Below are positions 21,035 to 31,741 of a DNA stretch of 64,000 nt, in pieces. Position 1 is the first letter of the stretch, and each line of letters starts with the position of its first letter. This DNA comes from Paraspadella gotoi (lineage: Eukaryota > Chaetognatha). The position numbers were made by a program, and so were the translations under genes. The stretch is from NCBI GenBank assembly GCA_051294375.1, contig JBJCIZ010000239.1, positions 5,971,074-6,035,073 on the forward strand. The letters are read 5' to 3'. The notes under the pieces are model-generated. The model saw nothing but the letters and a program-made list of their open reading frames with translations, was not told where the DNA came from and did not search any database.

Positions 21035-21178
21035 AAGAATCAGAAATAATTGTAATGAGTTCGTGACAGAACCGTTCGATATAAACAGTCCCTTGAGCTT
21101 CGGATCAAACACCGTGTTACAAGCGCGTTAAACGCCCCGTCCCTCTTAACTACTAGGCGGCCACCGGGCTAGAATCCC
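21035..21178 (-). repeat. tRNA-derived SINE-like sequence
   Basis: On the minus strand, GGTGGCCGCCTAGTAGTTAA resembles a tRNA box A region, and about 35 nt later GTGTTTGATCCGAAG resembles box B, a spacing typical of Pol III internal promoters. No cloverleaf acceptor stem can be closed, so a SINE head is more likely than a tRNA gene. Confidence 0.4.
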
Positions 21179-21380
21179 GGACCTTTGGCTTGGGAAGCGA
21201 ATGATTGGCCGCTGATAAATGGTTGGTGGATTTTTAGTCCACTTATCCATTTATCCGTCCAATTCAATCGTCCAAGAACGGAAGACGAAATGTAAAGTTA
21301 AATTCTCGCCCATTTTCGATAAACTCTTCTCTCTAGCATGAAGCGTGTCCCTTTCCATTTTTTCTCTCGTTCTCCGTCAG

Positions 21381-21419
21381 GTGAAGACATTCGTTCGCCT
21401 TTTGCCAACCGTAGTAGTG
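21381..21419 (+). CDS. Short candidate exon, gene of unknown function
   Basis: Acceptor TCTCCGTCAG|, donor GTG|GTAAGG, 13 codons VKTFVRLLPTVVV in phase 0. It joins in frame to the exon at 21651. No upstream exon or start codon was identified with confidence. Confidence 0.5.
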
Positions 21420-21509
21420 GTAAGGAACGCTCCGCTGTGCTACGCGGGAGCTATTCTTGCCTGATGCGCGGCAGTGATTCTCAGAGACCATTCCGTAAAT
21501 GGAAGTGCT

Positions 21510-21575
21510 GAGAGAGAGAGAGAGAGAGAGAGAGTGGGAATATTAGGTTACTTATTATTGTTTTATTGAAGATGA

Positions 21576-21638
<63 letters not shown>

Positions 21639-21640
21639 AA
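21510..21640. repeat. (GA)n and (CT)n microsatellites within an intron
   Basis: GA run at 21511-21533 and CT run at 21580-21640. The CT run, followed by CAACCTTTCGCAG, forms the pyrimidine tract of the next exon's acceptor. Confidence 0.9.
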
Positions 21641-21650
21641 CCTTTCGCAG

Positions 21651-21806
21651 GCTGTCTTAGCGATGGTTAGCGTCATCCAACCGGTTGAGAGCCAAGTGTT
21701 TGACTTCACGCGGTCCAATCCCGTCTCTAGAAAGTATTCATCGTCGACTCTTTTCGTCCAATCCGATTCTGCGATGAAGCAGGCCGTCCTGTGGGTCGAT
21801 TACTGA
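21651..21806 (+). CDS. Terminal exon of an unknown gene (51 residues)
   Basis: Acceptor CCTTTCGCAG| after a CT tract, then 51 codons starting AVLAMVSVIQPVESQVFDF and ending KQAVLWVDY, TGA. Codon use is balanced and non-repetitive. Together with 21381-21419 it gives a hydrophobic stretch (LLPTVVVAVLAMVSVI) that could be a membrane segment. The family is not recognised. Confidence 0.6.
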   Translation, partial: AVLAMVSVIQPVESQVFDFTRSNPVSRKYSSSTLFVQSDSAMKQAVLWVDY

Positions 21807-21835
21807 TTAATGATTTCGTTTAACAATTTATCTTT

Positions 21836-21965
21836 TTATCAATCAATCAATTGAGAACTCAATCAATCAGTTAAATATTTAACCAATTCAATCAATCGAT
21901 CGATCGATCAATCAAATTAACTGATTTTTAATCATTTAATCATTTTTTCAGTCAATCAATTTCAA
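21836..21965. repeat. (ATCA)n-like tetranucleotide tract
   Basis: ATCAATCAATC and CGATCGATC units, imperfect, just after the exon ending at 21806. Confidence 0.8.
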
Positions 21966-22049
21966 CAAGCCGAATTCCAGTAACCCTTCATACGTTATAT
22001 GAGACAAACAAAGGACCAGTCCCCCCAGCTCCAGACTCCAGCTTCAGAC

Positions 22050-22224
22050 CTCTCCAGGCGGCGGCAGTCCCTGACCAGCTTGTCGTAGAGCCTCCGCGCT
22101 CTCTTCCTCAATTCATCCACGGCCCAGACGAGGATGCCGCGTGGGGGCGCGACCGGGATGGCGGCGCCAGAATTCGTTTTGTCAACCGGTGGCGCCGCTT
22201 CGACCGCGCCCAGACGCGGCGTCG
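22050..22224 (-). CDS. Candidate GC-rich exon, unknown; the opposite strand is also open
   Basis: On the minus strand, acceptor CTATCGCAG| and donor GAGAG|GTCTGA bracket 57 codons including APPRGILVWAVDELRKRARR and LYDKLVRDCRRLE, a convincing basic amphipathic helix. The plus strand over nearly the same interval (about 22059-22231) is also stop-free between CCAG| and TAG|GTAGGA. GC-rich codon bias may open both strands; I favour minus because of the helix periodicity. No family is recognised. Confidence 0.45.
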
Positions 22225-22329
22225 CTGCGATAGGTAGGAAAGACGAGTGGGCGATTACGTGGTAGTCGGTACGACGGCCTACGTCGGCTCTATACGAGTG
22301 GTTAAAATGATTATGTTAAAAATATTAAT

Positions 22330-22560
22330 TGTTATGAAGTTAGTACAACCAATATAAAAATTATCCATTCATTCAATAAATAAGCTATCTTGCCCCTGAC
22401 TTTGGACAGGCTTTGGTGGTTGAGGGCCTCCATCACTCTCACAAGATAATGACATAGCAGGTCCCTGCAAGGTTTCAATCAAGACTGTCTCAGTCTTGTT
22501 TATTCACTCCCAGAGCACCTTTTAGAACCCCAAAGTCTAATTGAGGCATTAGAATAAATT
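22330..22560 (+). repeat. R3 dispersed repeat, the longest copy
   Basis: It runs from TAGTACAACCAATATAAAAA through TTCATTCAATAAATAAGC, CCTGACTTTGGACAGGC, a GGCCTCCATCACTCTCAC-like block and CAAGACTGTCTCAGTCTTG to CACTCCCAGAGCACC. At least six other copies occur in the window in both orientations. Confidence 0.65.
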
Positions 22561-22679
22561 TAATGCCTCTATTGGTGTCAGTTTAATTTATTTGTACCCA
22601 TAAAATATAGCAAATATTTTAATGAGACTCTGAGTGGGCTGAAGAGTGATAATCGTTTCTCCTTTTGATCTCCTCTAGC

Positions 22680-22935
22680 AGCACTAGACCTTGCTTTGGA
22701 ACCGAGCTTGGGGGTTTTTCTTACACTTACACTGGAGCAAATTAACTCACTCAAAACCCTTCACTGGAGCAGCGTTGAGTCTGAAAACACACTCATGGCT
22801 GTCAATCTCCGCTCCAGCGCTGGACCCAAGAAGATGACCCGAGGGAACAACGACGGCACAGGTGGAGCAGCAGATGAGGAGTGTCTCGAAGGGCGGGAGC
22901 AGTTCCGAGAATCTGATTGGTCGATGGGGAAATGA
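22680..22935 (+). CDS. Candidate terminal exon, unknown product
   Basis: Acceptor TTGATCTCCTCTAG|, then an open frame to TGA at 22933-22935 including [19 protein letters not shown] and a Gly/Asp/Glu-rich tail with [15 protein letters not shown]. The exon follows an R3 copy closely. No family is recognised, and the downstream sequence has GATTATTGGTGGG-like short repeats, so it might be part of a repeat. Confidence 0.35.
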
Positions 22936-23029
22936 GGAGGGAGATTATTGGTGGGATTAATTCCGAGGGAAAAGAAATAATTGGTTGATGAGAAAAAGAA
23001 AAGAGAGATCATTGGTTGGAGAAATAATT

Positions 23030-23300
23030 CCTAGAAATAGCACGTTAAATAGTATAATATTTTATAAAATTGAATCTTTATTTGAAATTTACCACCGATA
23101 GGAAGGCCAGGCACGAACTCGGGGAGATGACAAACTAGACTATGATAGAGTCTTAATTGAAAGCTTGCAAGAACCTGTTATGTCTTGTAAAATGGATAGC
23201 TTGTCCAAAGTCAAAGGCAAGATAGCTTGTTTATCGAATGAAGGGATAATTTTGGTTTTGCTTAAACCAATATTTAAAAAAAATATTGTTAAAGATTGAC
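23030..23300 (-). repeat. R3 dispersed repeat, minus orientation
   Basis: GAGTCTTAATTGAAAGCTTG, ATAGCTTGTCCAAAGTC and TAGCTTGTTTATCGAATGAA are the reverse complement of the 22330 copy. Confidence 0.6.
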
Positions 23301-23412
23301 TGATTAAACTTCTACTGGTACCAATCCTAACCAAAAAGAAAAATTCCATCCACGAAATTGCATACTAATCAGAATTTAAAAAAAAATTAGAAAATTTGGT
23401 CACAAGTTACCC

Positions 23413-23658
23413 GTGAATTTTTTTCTTGACGGGCGACCGTCTTCCCTTTTCTTTTTTCGGCGTCGTCGTCGTCGTCGTCGTCGTCGTAGTCGTCGTCATC
23501 GTCATCAACTTCGGCGTGACTCGCGTCAAAATTCCGTCCAACGACGAAGCGTCACGCCGACAAGAAAAAATGGCGAAGACGACGACGACGATGACGACGA
23601 CGAAGAGGTTTTGAAACGTCGGTTTCATTTTTCCCCCCATTGTTTATATCAAGAATAA
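23413..23658 (+). CDS. Possible ORF with poly-Arg then poly-Asp; inverted triplet tracts
   Basis: 81 codons: a GTC tract at 23459-23505 read as Arg, then HRHQLRRDSRQNSVQRRSV, then a GAC tract at about 23573-23606 read as Asp, then EEVLKRRFHFSPHCLYQE. The two tracts are inverted repeats separated by about 70 bp and could form a hairpin. No splice or start support is decisive; it may be repeat-driven. Confidence 0.25.
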   Translation: MNFFLDGRPSSLFFFRRRRRRRRRRSRRHRHQLRRDSRQNSVQRRSVTPTRKNGEDDDDDDDDEEVLKRRFHFSPHCLYQE

Positions 23659-23802
23659 AAGATAAAAACTCCCCAAATCGTCAAAAAGTTCCACTTTAAT
23701 TCAAATTTTGAAGTGTATTTGGATCCCGGTTTAAAAAAAAACGGGATGTCGTGAGAGAGTTCCTGCTTTTGGTTTTCGCTGTCATTGTCTTTATATATTG
23801 TC

Positions 23803-24575
23803 GGCACTATTTTCTAAAAATGACCCATTTCCGTTACTCATATATTTTATTTAGCGCCTGATGTTTTTAAAAATGTTAAACTCAATCCCTGTCTGTCTAA
23901 TAGAAAGTCTGTCTAATACATATAAAAATTCTAAATGTCAATTATGAACAACATACCATCAGTGAACATTAATTTGTAAAAAAAAAAAAAATTATGTTCT
24001 TTAATTTTTGCAGTAGGCTATATTTATATATAGTACTATCCTTATAAAATTAAAAAATTTCAAAATAGGCTTTTTTTAATTTTTATTGCAGATTTGAATT
24101 CCTCATCAAAATTTGATAAATAATTAAAAGATATAAATCATTTTTAAAAATCCTTTTATTAAGTGGGTTAAAAATTTAAAAAAAATATATTTAATATATA
24201 AAATTTTAATTTTCACTTAAAATATAGGTTTTTTATATTTGATCAACTTAATAAAAAAATTTTTAAAAAAGAGTTATATTTCTTTATATCAACTTTTTAT
24301 GACGAATCCAAATCTGCAAAAAAATTTAGCAAAAAACTATTTTGAAATTTTAAAATTTTTTGAATTAGTACTAATATAAATATGGCCTACTGCGTAAATT
24401 GTAAAATGTTTTATAAAATTTTTTTATACATAAATGTTCATTAGTATAATGTTGTTTGTTGTACTACACTTTACTGTCTAACCTAACTATTTTCCCTAAC
24501 TTCTAATTTAATCTTCAAGCTTTGAAACTATCTTAATTTTGAATAAAAGTTGAAATGGAACACTTGTGGCCTCAT
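23803..24575. mobile_element. T-family MITE interrupted by another MITE
   Basis: Left end GGCACTATTTTCTAAAAATG then ACCCATTTCC; right end TTGAAATGGAACACTTGTGG then CC. The halves are split by the fold-back element at 23917-24473. Confidence 0.55.
23917..24473. mobile_element. Fold-back MITE, 557 bp, with probable 8-bp target duplication CTGTCTAA
   Basis: AT-rich and nearly palindromic: arms with GAACATTAAT/TTATG, TTTTGCAGTAGGCTATATTT, TTTCAAAATAGGCTTT and TTGCAGATTTGAATTC on the left are mirrored on the right (GGCCTACTGCGTAAA, CTATTTTGAAATTTTA, GAATCCAAATCTGCAA). CTGTCTAA lies immediately outside both ends (23909-23916 and 24474-24481), though it also occurs once more at 23893. Confidence 0.6.
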
Positions 24576-24582
24576 TGTTTTC

Positions 24583-24720
24583 GTCGTCGTCGTCGTCGTC
24601 GTTGTTGTTATTCTAGCTTTATCGATTCGAGTCTCGGAATTCTACGGATAGAATAATAGCAGCCATCAGATTCTTTCAGTTCTTTCTTTCTTTTTTCTTT
24701 TTTTCTTTTTTCTTTTTTTC
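24583..24720. repeat. (GTC)n tract and T/C-rich run
   Basis: TCGTCGTCGTCGTC followed by unique sequence and a TTTTTCTTTTTTC run. No gene is seen from here to 25490 apart from short A/T-rich ORFs. Confidence 0.7.
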
Positions 24721-25490
24721 TAGCGTCCCCTTTGTTTCGGTCGGAATCGCGTAGGATAAAAAAAAATTTAAATATTAGAGTTAAAATATTAATGTTAGAA
24801 TATTAATTTAAAATATTAAAATTAAAGTATTCTCGATTTAAAATTTTCTCGGTTAAAATATTAAAGTAAAAATATTCCTGGTTAAAATATTTAAGATAAA
24901 ATATTCTAGATTTTATATAAAAAAATAAAAATATTAATTTTATGTTTTAAAATTTTACCTCAAAGTCTTCGAGTTGTGTCATTGTTTTATAGACTTGATA
25001 AAATATAAACATACTACTTATAAGACTACCTTCCACGTATTAGTCTTCTTTAAAGGCTTTTTTAAAATAAGCTATTTTTCCAATATATAGTAGAAATTTC
25101 AAAGGTGGTTTAATTCGAGACGCAATTGCAATTAACCTGTCTATGAATACTACCCTGTATTAATACTTCCGCAGGTTCTTCGCTTTTCGACGCCAGCCCA
25201 ATAATCATACATCATCTTTCCATTAGATTGTACATCAACCGCCTTTGGCAACACATCTTACCTTCGAAGATGAATGAACCCAACCATTTATCATCTTTTC
25301 TTTTCTTTTCTCATTCCTGTTTTTATTTCCTTCTTTTTTTCTTTTTTAAATCCTCTTCTTTGTTTTCTTTATTTATTTTTTCTTTGCTTTGTTTTTTTTT
25401 TTCATTCGTATTGTTTTAAAAATTATACATATGTATAACCCTAACCCTAACAAATGTTTTTTTTTGATTTGTTAAGCGTTACGTATCATC

Positions 25491-25604
<114 letters not shown>

Positions 25605-25977
25605 TTTGTCAAAGAAAGATAAAACATGACCAAACCATAATTTTTAAATACATAAATATAAACATCGGTTTACATTAGCATCTTCATCTTTTTTTCCATT
25701 TTTTTCAGTAGTTATGATAGTTCTGATAGTTTTTATATATATATTTTTTGACTAGTTTTCGATACGCAAATATGAAATTCGACGAAATTTTTTTACACCA
25801 TCTGAGTCATCCGTCTCTCCTTTGTTTTGACGCCGACAATTTTCTTTCTTTCTTTCTTTTTTTTTTTTTCTTTTCCCTTATCCTTTTCTTTTCTCCTCCT
25901 TTGTGACTCCCTACCCCAGTTTCTATCATCGCAGTTTTTATGTTCTTTTTATGCGGTTTTTACGGTCGTCAAGACGA

Positions 25978-25979
25978 CA

Positions 25980-26023
<44 letters not shown>

Positions 26024-26124
26024 TTCTTTGTCGCGTTACCGTCGTCTTTTCGCATCTTTCTCGCTCTCATCGTTTTTTTTTTGTTTACCGTCTTCGAAAT
26101 TGTCATTTATTCCTCGTTTTCTTA

Positions 26125-26177
<53 letters not shown>

Positions 26178-26180
26178 TCG
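25978..26180. repeat. Two (GTC)n triplet tracts
   Basis: 25978-26025 and 26126-26178 are nearly pure GTC/TCG/CGT repeats. All frames through them (Ser, Arg or Val runs) are treated as repeat shadows. Confidence 0.9.
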
Positions 26181-26359
26181 TAACTTTAGACTCGGATAAG
26201 TTCATTCAGAGGCGCTCTATTCCAAAATCGTTTTGATTTCGTCCTAGAAATCCATCATTTTTTTCCTCAAATTATGTCTTGAAACTATTGGCAGTCAACA
26301 AATCTTATATTGGTTATGCCTATTTCAAAACAGTATTTTTATGCCAGTGCGGAGTAAAA

Positions 26360-26612
26360 TACAGTATTCCTTGATGTAATACTAAAGGGAGTGGTCCTTT
26401 CGTTCAATTAAATTATACCACTTCATTGATAGGGAAGCCAGTTACTCTGAATAAACGAGACTGTGAGAGTCTTGATTTAAAGCTTGCAGAGATCTGCCAC
26501 GTCATTATCTTGTAAGAGTGATGGAGGCCTTAAACCACCAAAGCCTGTCAAAAGTCAGGGGTTAGATAGCTTATTTATTAAATGAATGGATAAATGTTTG
26601 TATTGGTAGTAA
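26360..26612 (-). repeat. R3 dispersed repeat, minus orientation
   Basis: AATAAACGAGACTGTGAGAG, TTGATTTAAAGCTTGCAGAG and GTCATTATCTTGTAAGAGTG mirror the 22330 copy. Confidence 0.6.
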
Positions 26613-26647
26613 CATTTTCATCGTCTAATCGATTAATTGAAGCAGTA

Positions 26648-26722
<75 letters not shown>
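26648..26722. repeat. (GA)n microsatellite
   Basis: Pure GA run of about 75 bp. Confidence 0.97.
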
Positions 26723-26729
<7 letters not shown>

Positions 26730-26758
26730 ACAGTAAAGCAACTACATTAACGACAACA

Positions 26759-27080
26759 ATGTCTCATCCCCCATTTCAACCCACCCTCTATTCGCTCCCC
26801 CCTCACCTCCCTCCTCCCCCCATCCCTTCAAGTCTCACACGCCAGGCTCCCCCGCCCCCCCTCGCGGTCGAGCCGCCTCGGTACAGTTCCCGCATGGAAA
26901 ACCCGGCTGGGAAACCCGGCAGGGTAATGGGACATGCAATCCGCAGACATGGCCGAAGCTTTGAACAGAAACAGACTGGAGTAGGTGAAAACCAAAAATA
27001 GACAGGGAATTAAATCGTTTCAGGAATTGAATTTGAAACCAACATAAGCGACATGATGAATACGGGATTGGGGCCGGCAT
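26759..27080 (+). CDS. Candidate proline-rich small ORF, possibly with a tiny intron
   Basis: ATG in ACAACAATGTCTC opens a Pro-rich frame (SLPPHLPPPPIPSS) continuing MENPAGKPGRVMGHAIRRHG and stopping at 26999-27001. If GTGAAA at 26985 and TTTCAG at 27023 are used, a 39-nt intron would be removed in matching phase and the frame would extend into GIEFETNISDMMNTGLGPA before a TGA near 27080. A 39-nt intron is shorter than any other here (174 nt upward), so this is tentative. Confidence 0.3.
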
Positions 27081-27270
27081 GATTATGCCCCGGGGAGGAG
27101 TCTGGCATTAAAAGCAGGCATGGGACTGGCATGGGACCGGCATGCAACTAGCATGGGAGCGGGAAGAAACCTTCGGGACGACCTTAGAACGGCTGCTTTT
27201 CTCCTCTGAATATAAAAGAGAACTCTCTCACTCTCTCTCTCTCTCCCACTCTCTCTTTTCTCTCTCCTCT

Positions 27271-27304
<34 letters not shown>

Positions 27305-27830
27305 TCCTCGTTCTCCCCCTGTGCTTTTTTATCCCTTTAATTGTTCCGTCGTCCCGGTCTGTTAACTTATTAACATTATATTACATTACATTTTTATTGT
27401 GCTAATTTTCTCATTTCGAGAAAAAAGAATCAAGTCAAATCTTCCCCTCCTATTTATTTTCATCTTTTTTTTCTCTTTCCTTTCCTCTTTCCTCCCCTCC
27501 TTTTTTCCTCTTTCCTTTTCTCTTTTTTTCCTATTACCTTTCCTCTTTTTTTCCGATATCCTTCCCTCCTTTTTCCCTATTTGCTCCCCTCCTTTTTTCC
27601 ACTTTCCTTTTCTCTTTTTTTCCTATTTCCACTCCTCCTTTTTTCCTATTTCCTTTCCTCCTTTTCCCTATTTCCTCCCCTCCTTTTTTCCTCTTTCATT
27701 TTCTCTTTTTTTCCTATTCCCTCTCCTCCTTTTTTCCTATTTCTTTCCCTCCTTTTTCCCTATTTCCTCCTCTCACTTTTTCTTCTTTCCTTTCCTCCTT
27801 TTTTTCTTTTCTTTTCTTTCCTCCTTTTTC
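27080..27830. repeat. GGCATGGGACC repeats, CT tract and T/C-rich minisatellite
   Basis: 27110-27160 has GGCATGGGAC-type repeats, 27225-27306 is CT-rich, and 27435-27830 is a degenerate CCTCCTTTTTTCCTATTTCC minisatellite. Long open frames across it are low-complexity Phe/Leu/Ser. Confidence 0.7.
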
Positions 27831-28054
27831 ATCGTTAGCGCCCAATCTATGCAGGTCTGAACAGCCTCAGTCAACGCCCTTCTCTCTTCCCTTTTTATTT
27901 CTCGGGGGATCAGTCTGTCGAAAAACAACAACAACAAAACAACATCAACAACAACAACGACACTCATAACAACCAAAAGCAAGAATGTTTGCTAAAAAAA
28001 ACTTTTTAAGTCAGTCTATAGGCGAATTACGCCACGCATTATGTTACTTCTTAT

Positions 28055-28215
28055 TTTAATCACTAAAGTATAAGATTGTTGCAATCAATACAAAATTATT
28101 TATTCTTTCAATTATCAAGCTATTTTGCCTGTTGGCTTTGAACAGGCTATAGACAGGCAATAGACCTTCGACTGAGCTTGCAGACCCGACGAGGTTACCA
28201 AGCATAGGGGCTGAC
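28055..28215 (+). repeat. R3 dispersed repeat
   Basis: GTTGCAATCAATACAAAATT, TTCAATTATCAAGCTATTTT and GGCTTTGAACAGGCTATAG match the R3 order. Confidence 0.55.
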
Positions 28216-28262
28216 GGGTAGAAGAAAGCTGATTGGAAAACGGTTGAGGGAGAACAAGCAAA

Positions 28263-28366
28263 TTGTTTCATTGTTTAAACTTTCCTCTCGCTGAACCGTC
28301 CGACTTTCTCACTCAATCATTCATCGTTAATTCGTCGTTGAGTTATGAGATACGTGAGGGAGAAGG

Positions 28367-28421
<55 letters not shown>

Positions 28422-28486
28422 TCATCTACCCCTCTTTTTCTGCCTCGTCTTTTCTTGCACCAGAAATCCCGAGGGAAGTTGAAATG

Positions 28487-28522
<36 letters not shown>

Positions 28523-28661
28523 TCTTGATGCAGTTTTGTTGTCAACTTCAGGTATATACCTTTTGTTCCTAATGAGAACTAGTCTTTTTAAAGTAACGAA
28601 CGTTTTTTCTCACCTTTTTTATTGTTTTTTTTTGGTTTCGAAAACTGACTTAAGTTTATGA
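28263..28661 (+). other. Long open frame crossing GA and TCG repeats; coding doubtful
   Basis: 132 codons open through a (GA)n run (28370-28419, Arg-Glu) and a TCG run (about 28488-28530, Ser). The flanks (FPLAEPSDFLTQSFIVNSS and PLFLPRLFLHQKSRGKLKCS) are non-repetitive. No splice, start or family evidence exists, and repeats cannot contain stops in these frames, which inflates the length. Confidence 0.2.
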
Positions 28662-28812
28662 GCGACCAAGTCAATCAAAACTGTTCATGACTCCATCTCG
28701 CGATAATGATGATTTATAACCTTTTCTAGGAAATCATGAAGAGGCTGAAAAAAAAACAAAGTAAAGCATTTTGACGCGTTGCGAAAAGTCTCACTCTGGT
28801 TTTAATAAAATC

Positions 28813-28826
28813 TATCTCTCTCTCTC

Positions 28827-28886
<60 letters not shown>

Positions 28887-29003
28887 CTTCTCTCTCTCTC
28901 TCTTCCAATATTTTCGAAAGACGGAACGATGTTTTCTTTCGTCCTAAACTTTAGCATATGAAATCGAATTCTTTAATCTCTTTCTTTCTTAATTTAGTCT
29001 TTC

Positions 29004-29087
<84 letters not shown>
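28813..29087. repeat. Two (CT)n microsatellites
   Basis: 28813-28905 and 29007-29087, separated by about 100 bp of unique sequence. Confidence 0.95.
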
Positions 29088-29090
<3 letters not shown>

Positions 29091-29262
29091 CTTCTACTCT
29101 CTATCTTCCTATTCCCCGGAAGACACCAAAATAAAATCTTCGTGTTTTCATAACAAAAAATGACGAACTGCGCAAAAAACATTGTTTCACATTTAACAAG
29201 CTATAGATACATTTTACAAGCTACAAAGCGATAAAAATTGTTCCCCTATACAATTTTGTCGG

Positions 29263-29628
29263 CCCCATTCTCTCAGAACGCCCCAATTTATTTTAAATAC
29301 GAAATTAAATTAATTTTTTGTGTTGAAGATTAGGTTAGACGTTAGGGTCAGTGACTTGAATTGTTTTTAGGCTCAGGGATTAGCGTTAAAGATTAGAGTT
29401 AAAGATTAGGATTAAAAATTACTGATAAGAGTTTAGGATTCGGGTTCAGGATTTGGTTAAGGTTAGTATTAAGGATTGGTTCATAAGTTTAATAAAATAT
29501 TTACATTAAATATTGAGACTAAAAGTAAATTGTTGAAAAACAAACGGAAAGGGTGCACAAACAAACAAACAAACAAACAAACAAACAAACAAACAAACAA
29601 ACGGAAAGGGTGCACTCTCGGAAAAGAG
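29263..29628 (+). mobile_element. T-family MITE with an internal (CAAA)n array
   Basis: Start GGCCCCATTCTCTCAGAACG then CCCCAATTT; core with GGTTAGACGTTAGGG; end CGGAAAGGGTGCACTCTCGG then AAAAGAGAGC. ACGGAAAGGGTGCAC occurs on both sides of the (CAAA)n block at 29560-29600, so the repeat grew between two copies of the end motif. Confidence 0.6.
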
Positions 29629-30204
29629 AGCAATTTTTGATGGATGTTTAAAGATGCTTTAAATTCGTTTGCACCTGCGTAAATAATTATCTTTTCTTTA
29701 CACTTGTCAAATGTTATATATGTAGACGTCTGAGTTAGCAGCAGCTGGGATAATATCAGCTGAACTAAAAAAAATTTTTATGCAATACCAATTTCACCAT
29801 TTCACTAAGTTGAATTATTATATTTTTTTAATTTTAAAAATTTTAATAGATTCTATGTATAAATCTAAATATTTCAGTTTGGTTTTATCGTATTTTTCAA
29901 AAGGAAAATCGTATTAGCGATATTATTATAAAAATCTGGTATAAAATATAAAAGATTAATGCTCTTCTCCGTAAAAAAATGTTGTTCCTAAAATCTGCAT
30001 CAAAACTATTAAAAGATTGTAATATCTCTTTATCGTTTATCACTTGGTTGGTTAGCTGATTGCTTGGTTGGTTAGCTGATTGCTTGGCTCTTTGAAATCT
30101 CGCTGTTGCTTAACCAAACTTCCTGATAATAGAAATTGACAAGGAAAAACTCCCCTTGTTGACGGTCGACGCCTCCTTAAGGGAAAGAGAGGATTAGAAA
30201 TATA

Positions 30205-31085
30205 ATCTCTCTCTCTCTTTCTCTACTCTCTCTCTCTCCGTCTCATCTTTCTTTTCTCTCTCTTTCTCCTCTCTCCTCCTCTCCTCTCTTTTCTCTCTCT
30301 TCTCTCTCTCTGTTCTCTCTCTTCTCTCTCTCTCATCTCTTCTCATTCTCTCTCTCACCACAACCTCTCTCCTCATTCCCTCTTTCTTCTCCTCACTCTC
30401 TCATCTCCTCTCTCTCTCTCTCTCTCTCTGTCTCTCCCTCCCACTCTCTATTGTCTTTCCGAGGCTCATTTCCTTCCCCTTTTCTTTTTCTCATAGTTGA
30501 TTTGTTTGTTTTATTTCACGCTTTTCTTCCTCCATTTTTTTCTTCTTTTTTTTCTTTTTTCTCTTTTTTTTTTCTTCCTCCATTCTCCCACACCTCGCAA
30601 AAAAAAAGTTAAGAACGTGAGGCTCGGCGAAGAATGAAAAACTTTTGAAAATAAAAAAAGAGAGAAAAGTAAAGAAAGGTTTTTTTATTATTTTTTTTTT
30701 TGTTGAAAAAAGATTAAAAAAAATAAAGGAATGCAATGAAATGGAGGTAATTAGAAATAGAAAAAGATGTAAAGAGAGAAAGAGAAAGAAGAAAGAAACA
30801 GAGACACAAAAAAAGTAACAGAAAAAAAAACGGAAAAAACGAAAAGAAACGAAAAGAAACAAAGAACAAAGAAAAGGAAAGAAAAATATAAAGAAAGAAA
30901 GAAAGAAAGAAAGAAAAAAAGAAAGAAAGAAAGAAAGAAAGAAGGAAAGAAAAAAAGAAAGAAAGAAAGAGAGAAAGGTAGAAAGAAGGAAAAAAGGAAA
31001 GAAACAAAGAAAGACGAAAAAAAAAGATAATTGAAGAGTTGATGCAAAAACGCCCAAAGACAAGTGACAAACTTCATTCTCTTCT
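30205..31085. repeat. CT-rich then A/G-rich low-complexity region
   Basis: CT/TCTC runs to about 30450, then purine-rich AAAG/GAAA runs at 30660-31030. Several 100-190-codon minus-strand frames (Phe/Leu/Ser) come only from the composition. Confidence 0.85.
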
Positions 31086-31135
31086 TTTTAAAAACAAAAG
31101 AAAAGCAAAGAAAAAAATAAAATAAAAAATCTTCA

Positions 31136-31232
31136 AATGTCAAGATGTCAAGAAATCAAGTAGTCAAGATGTTAATATTACAAGATGTCAAGATGTCAAG
31201 AAGTCAAGATGTCAAGATGTCAAGAACTCAAG
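31136..31232 (+). repeat. Minisatellite, 8-10 bp unit
   Basis: The unit ATGTCAAG (variants AAGTCAAG, ATTACAAG) is repeated about ten times. Confidence 0.85.
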
Positions 31233-31299
31233 ATTCGTGTCATCCTTTATTTTTTTCGTTAAGTTGCCACTTCTTTCTTTTCTCTTACTTTTTATTTGT

Positions 31300-31330
<31 letters not shown>

Positions 31331-31489
31331 ACTTTTTATTTGTTCTCGCGTTTTAACCTAATGAGTCATTTGCATCCGTTGAGCCATTCGTTGTTGTTGT
31401 TGTCTTCGTTGTTGTTGTTGTCGTTGTTGTTGTTGAAGAGAAAATTTAATTCATGATTTTTTTCTATCTTACTCGCTTTACTTTGGATT

Positions 31490-31506
31490 TCTTTCTTTCT
31501 TTATTG

Positions 31507-31537
<31 letters not shown>

Positions 31538-31673
31538 TTTTATCTCTTTCTTTCTTTTTTATCTCTTTCTTTCTTCATTTCTTTCTTCATTTTTTTGTTT
31601 GTTTCTATCTTTTTTCTTTCTTTCTTTCTTTATTTTCTTCTTCATTTCTTTCTTTATTTCTATCTTTTTTATT

Positions 31674-31741
<68 letters not shown>

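Noticed and set aside
21395-21462. tRNA box A match (TAGCACAGCGG) on the minus strand
   Set aside because: No convincing box B or cloverleaf, and it overlaps the plus-strand exon at 21381-21419. Treated as chance.
30491-31143. Open frames of 118-190 codons on the minus strand
   Set aside because: They lie in A/G-rich low-complexity DNA and read as Phe/Ser/Leu runs. Stop codons are simply rare in that composition.
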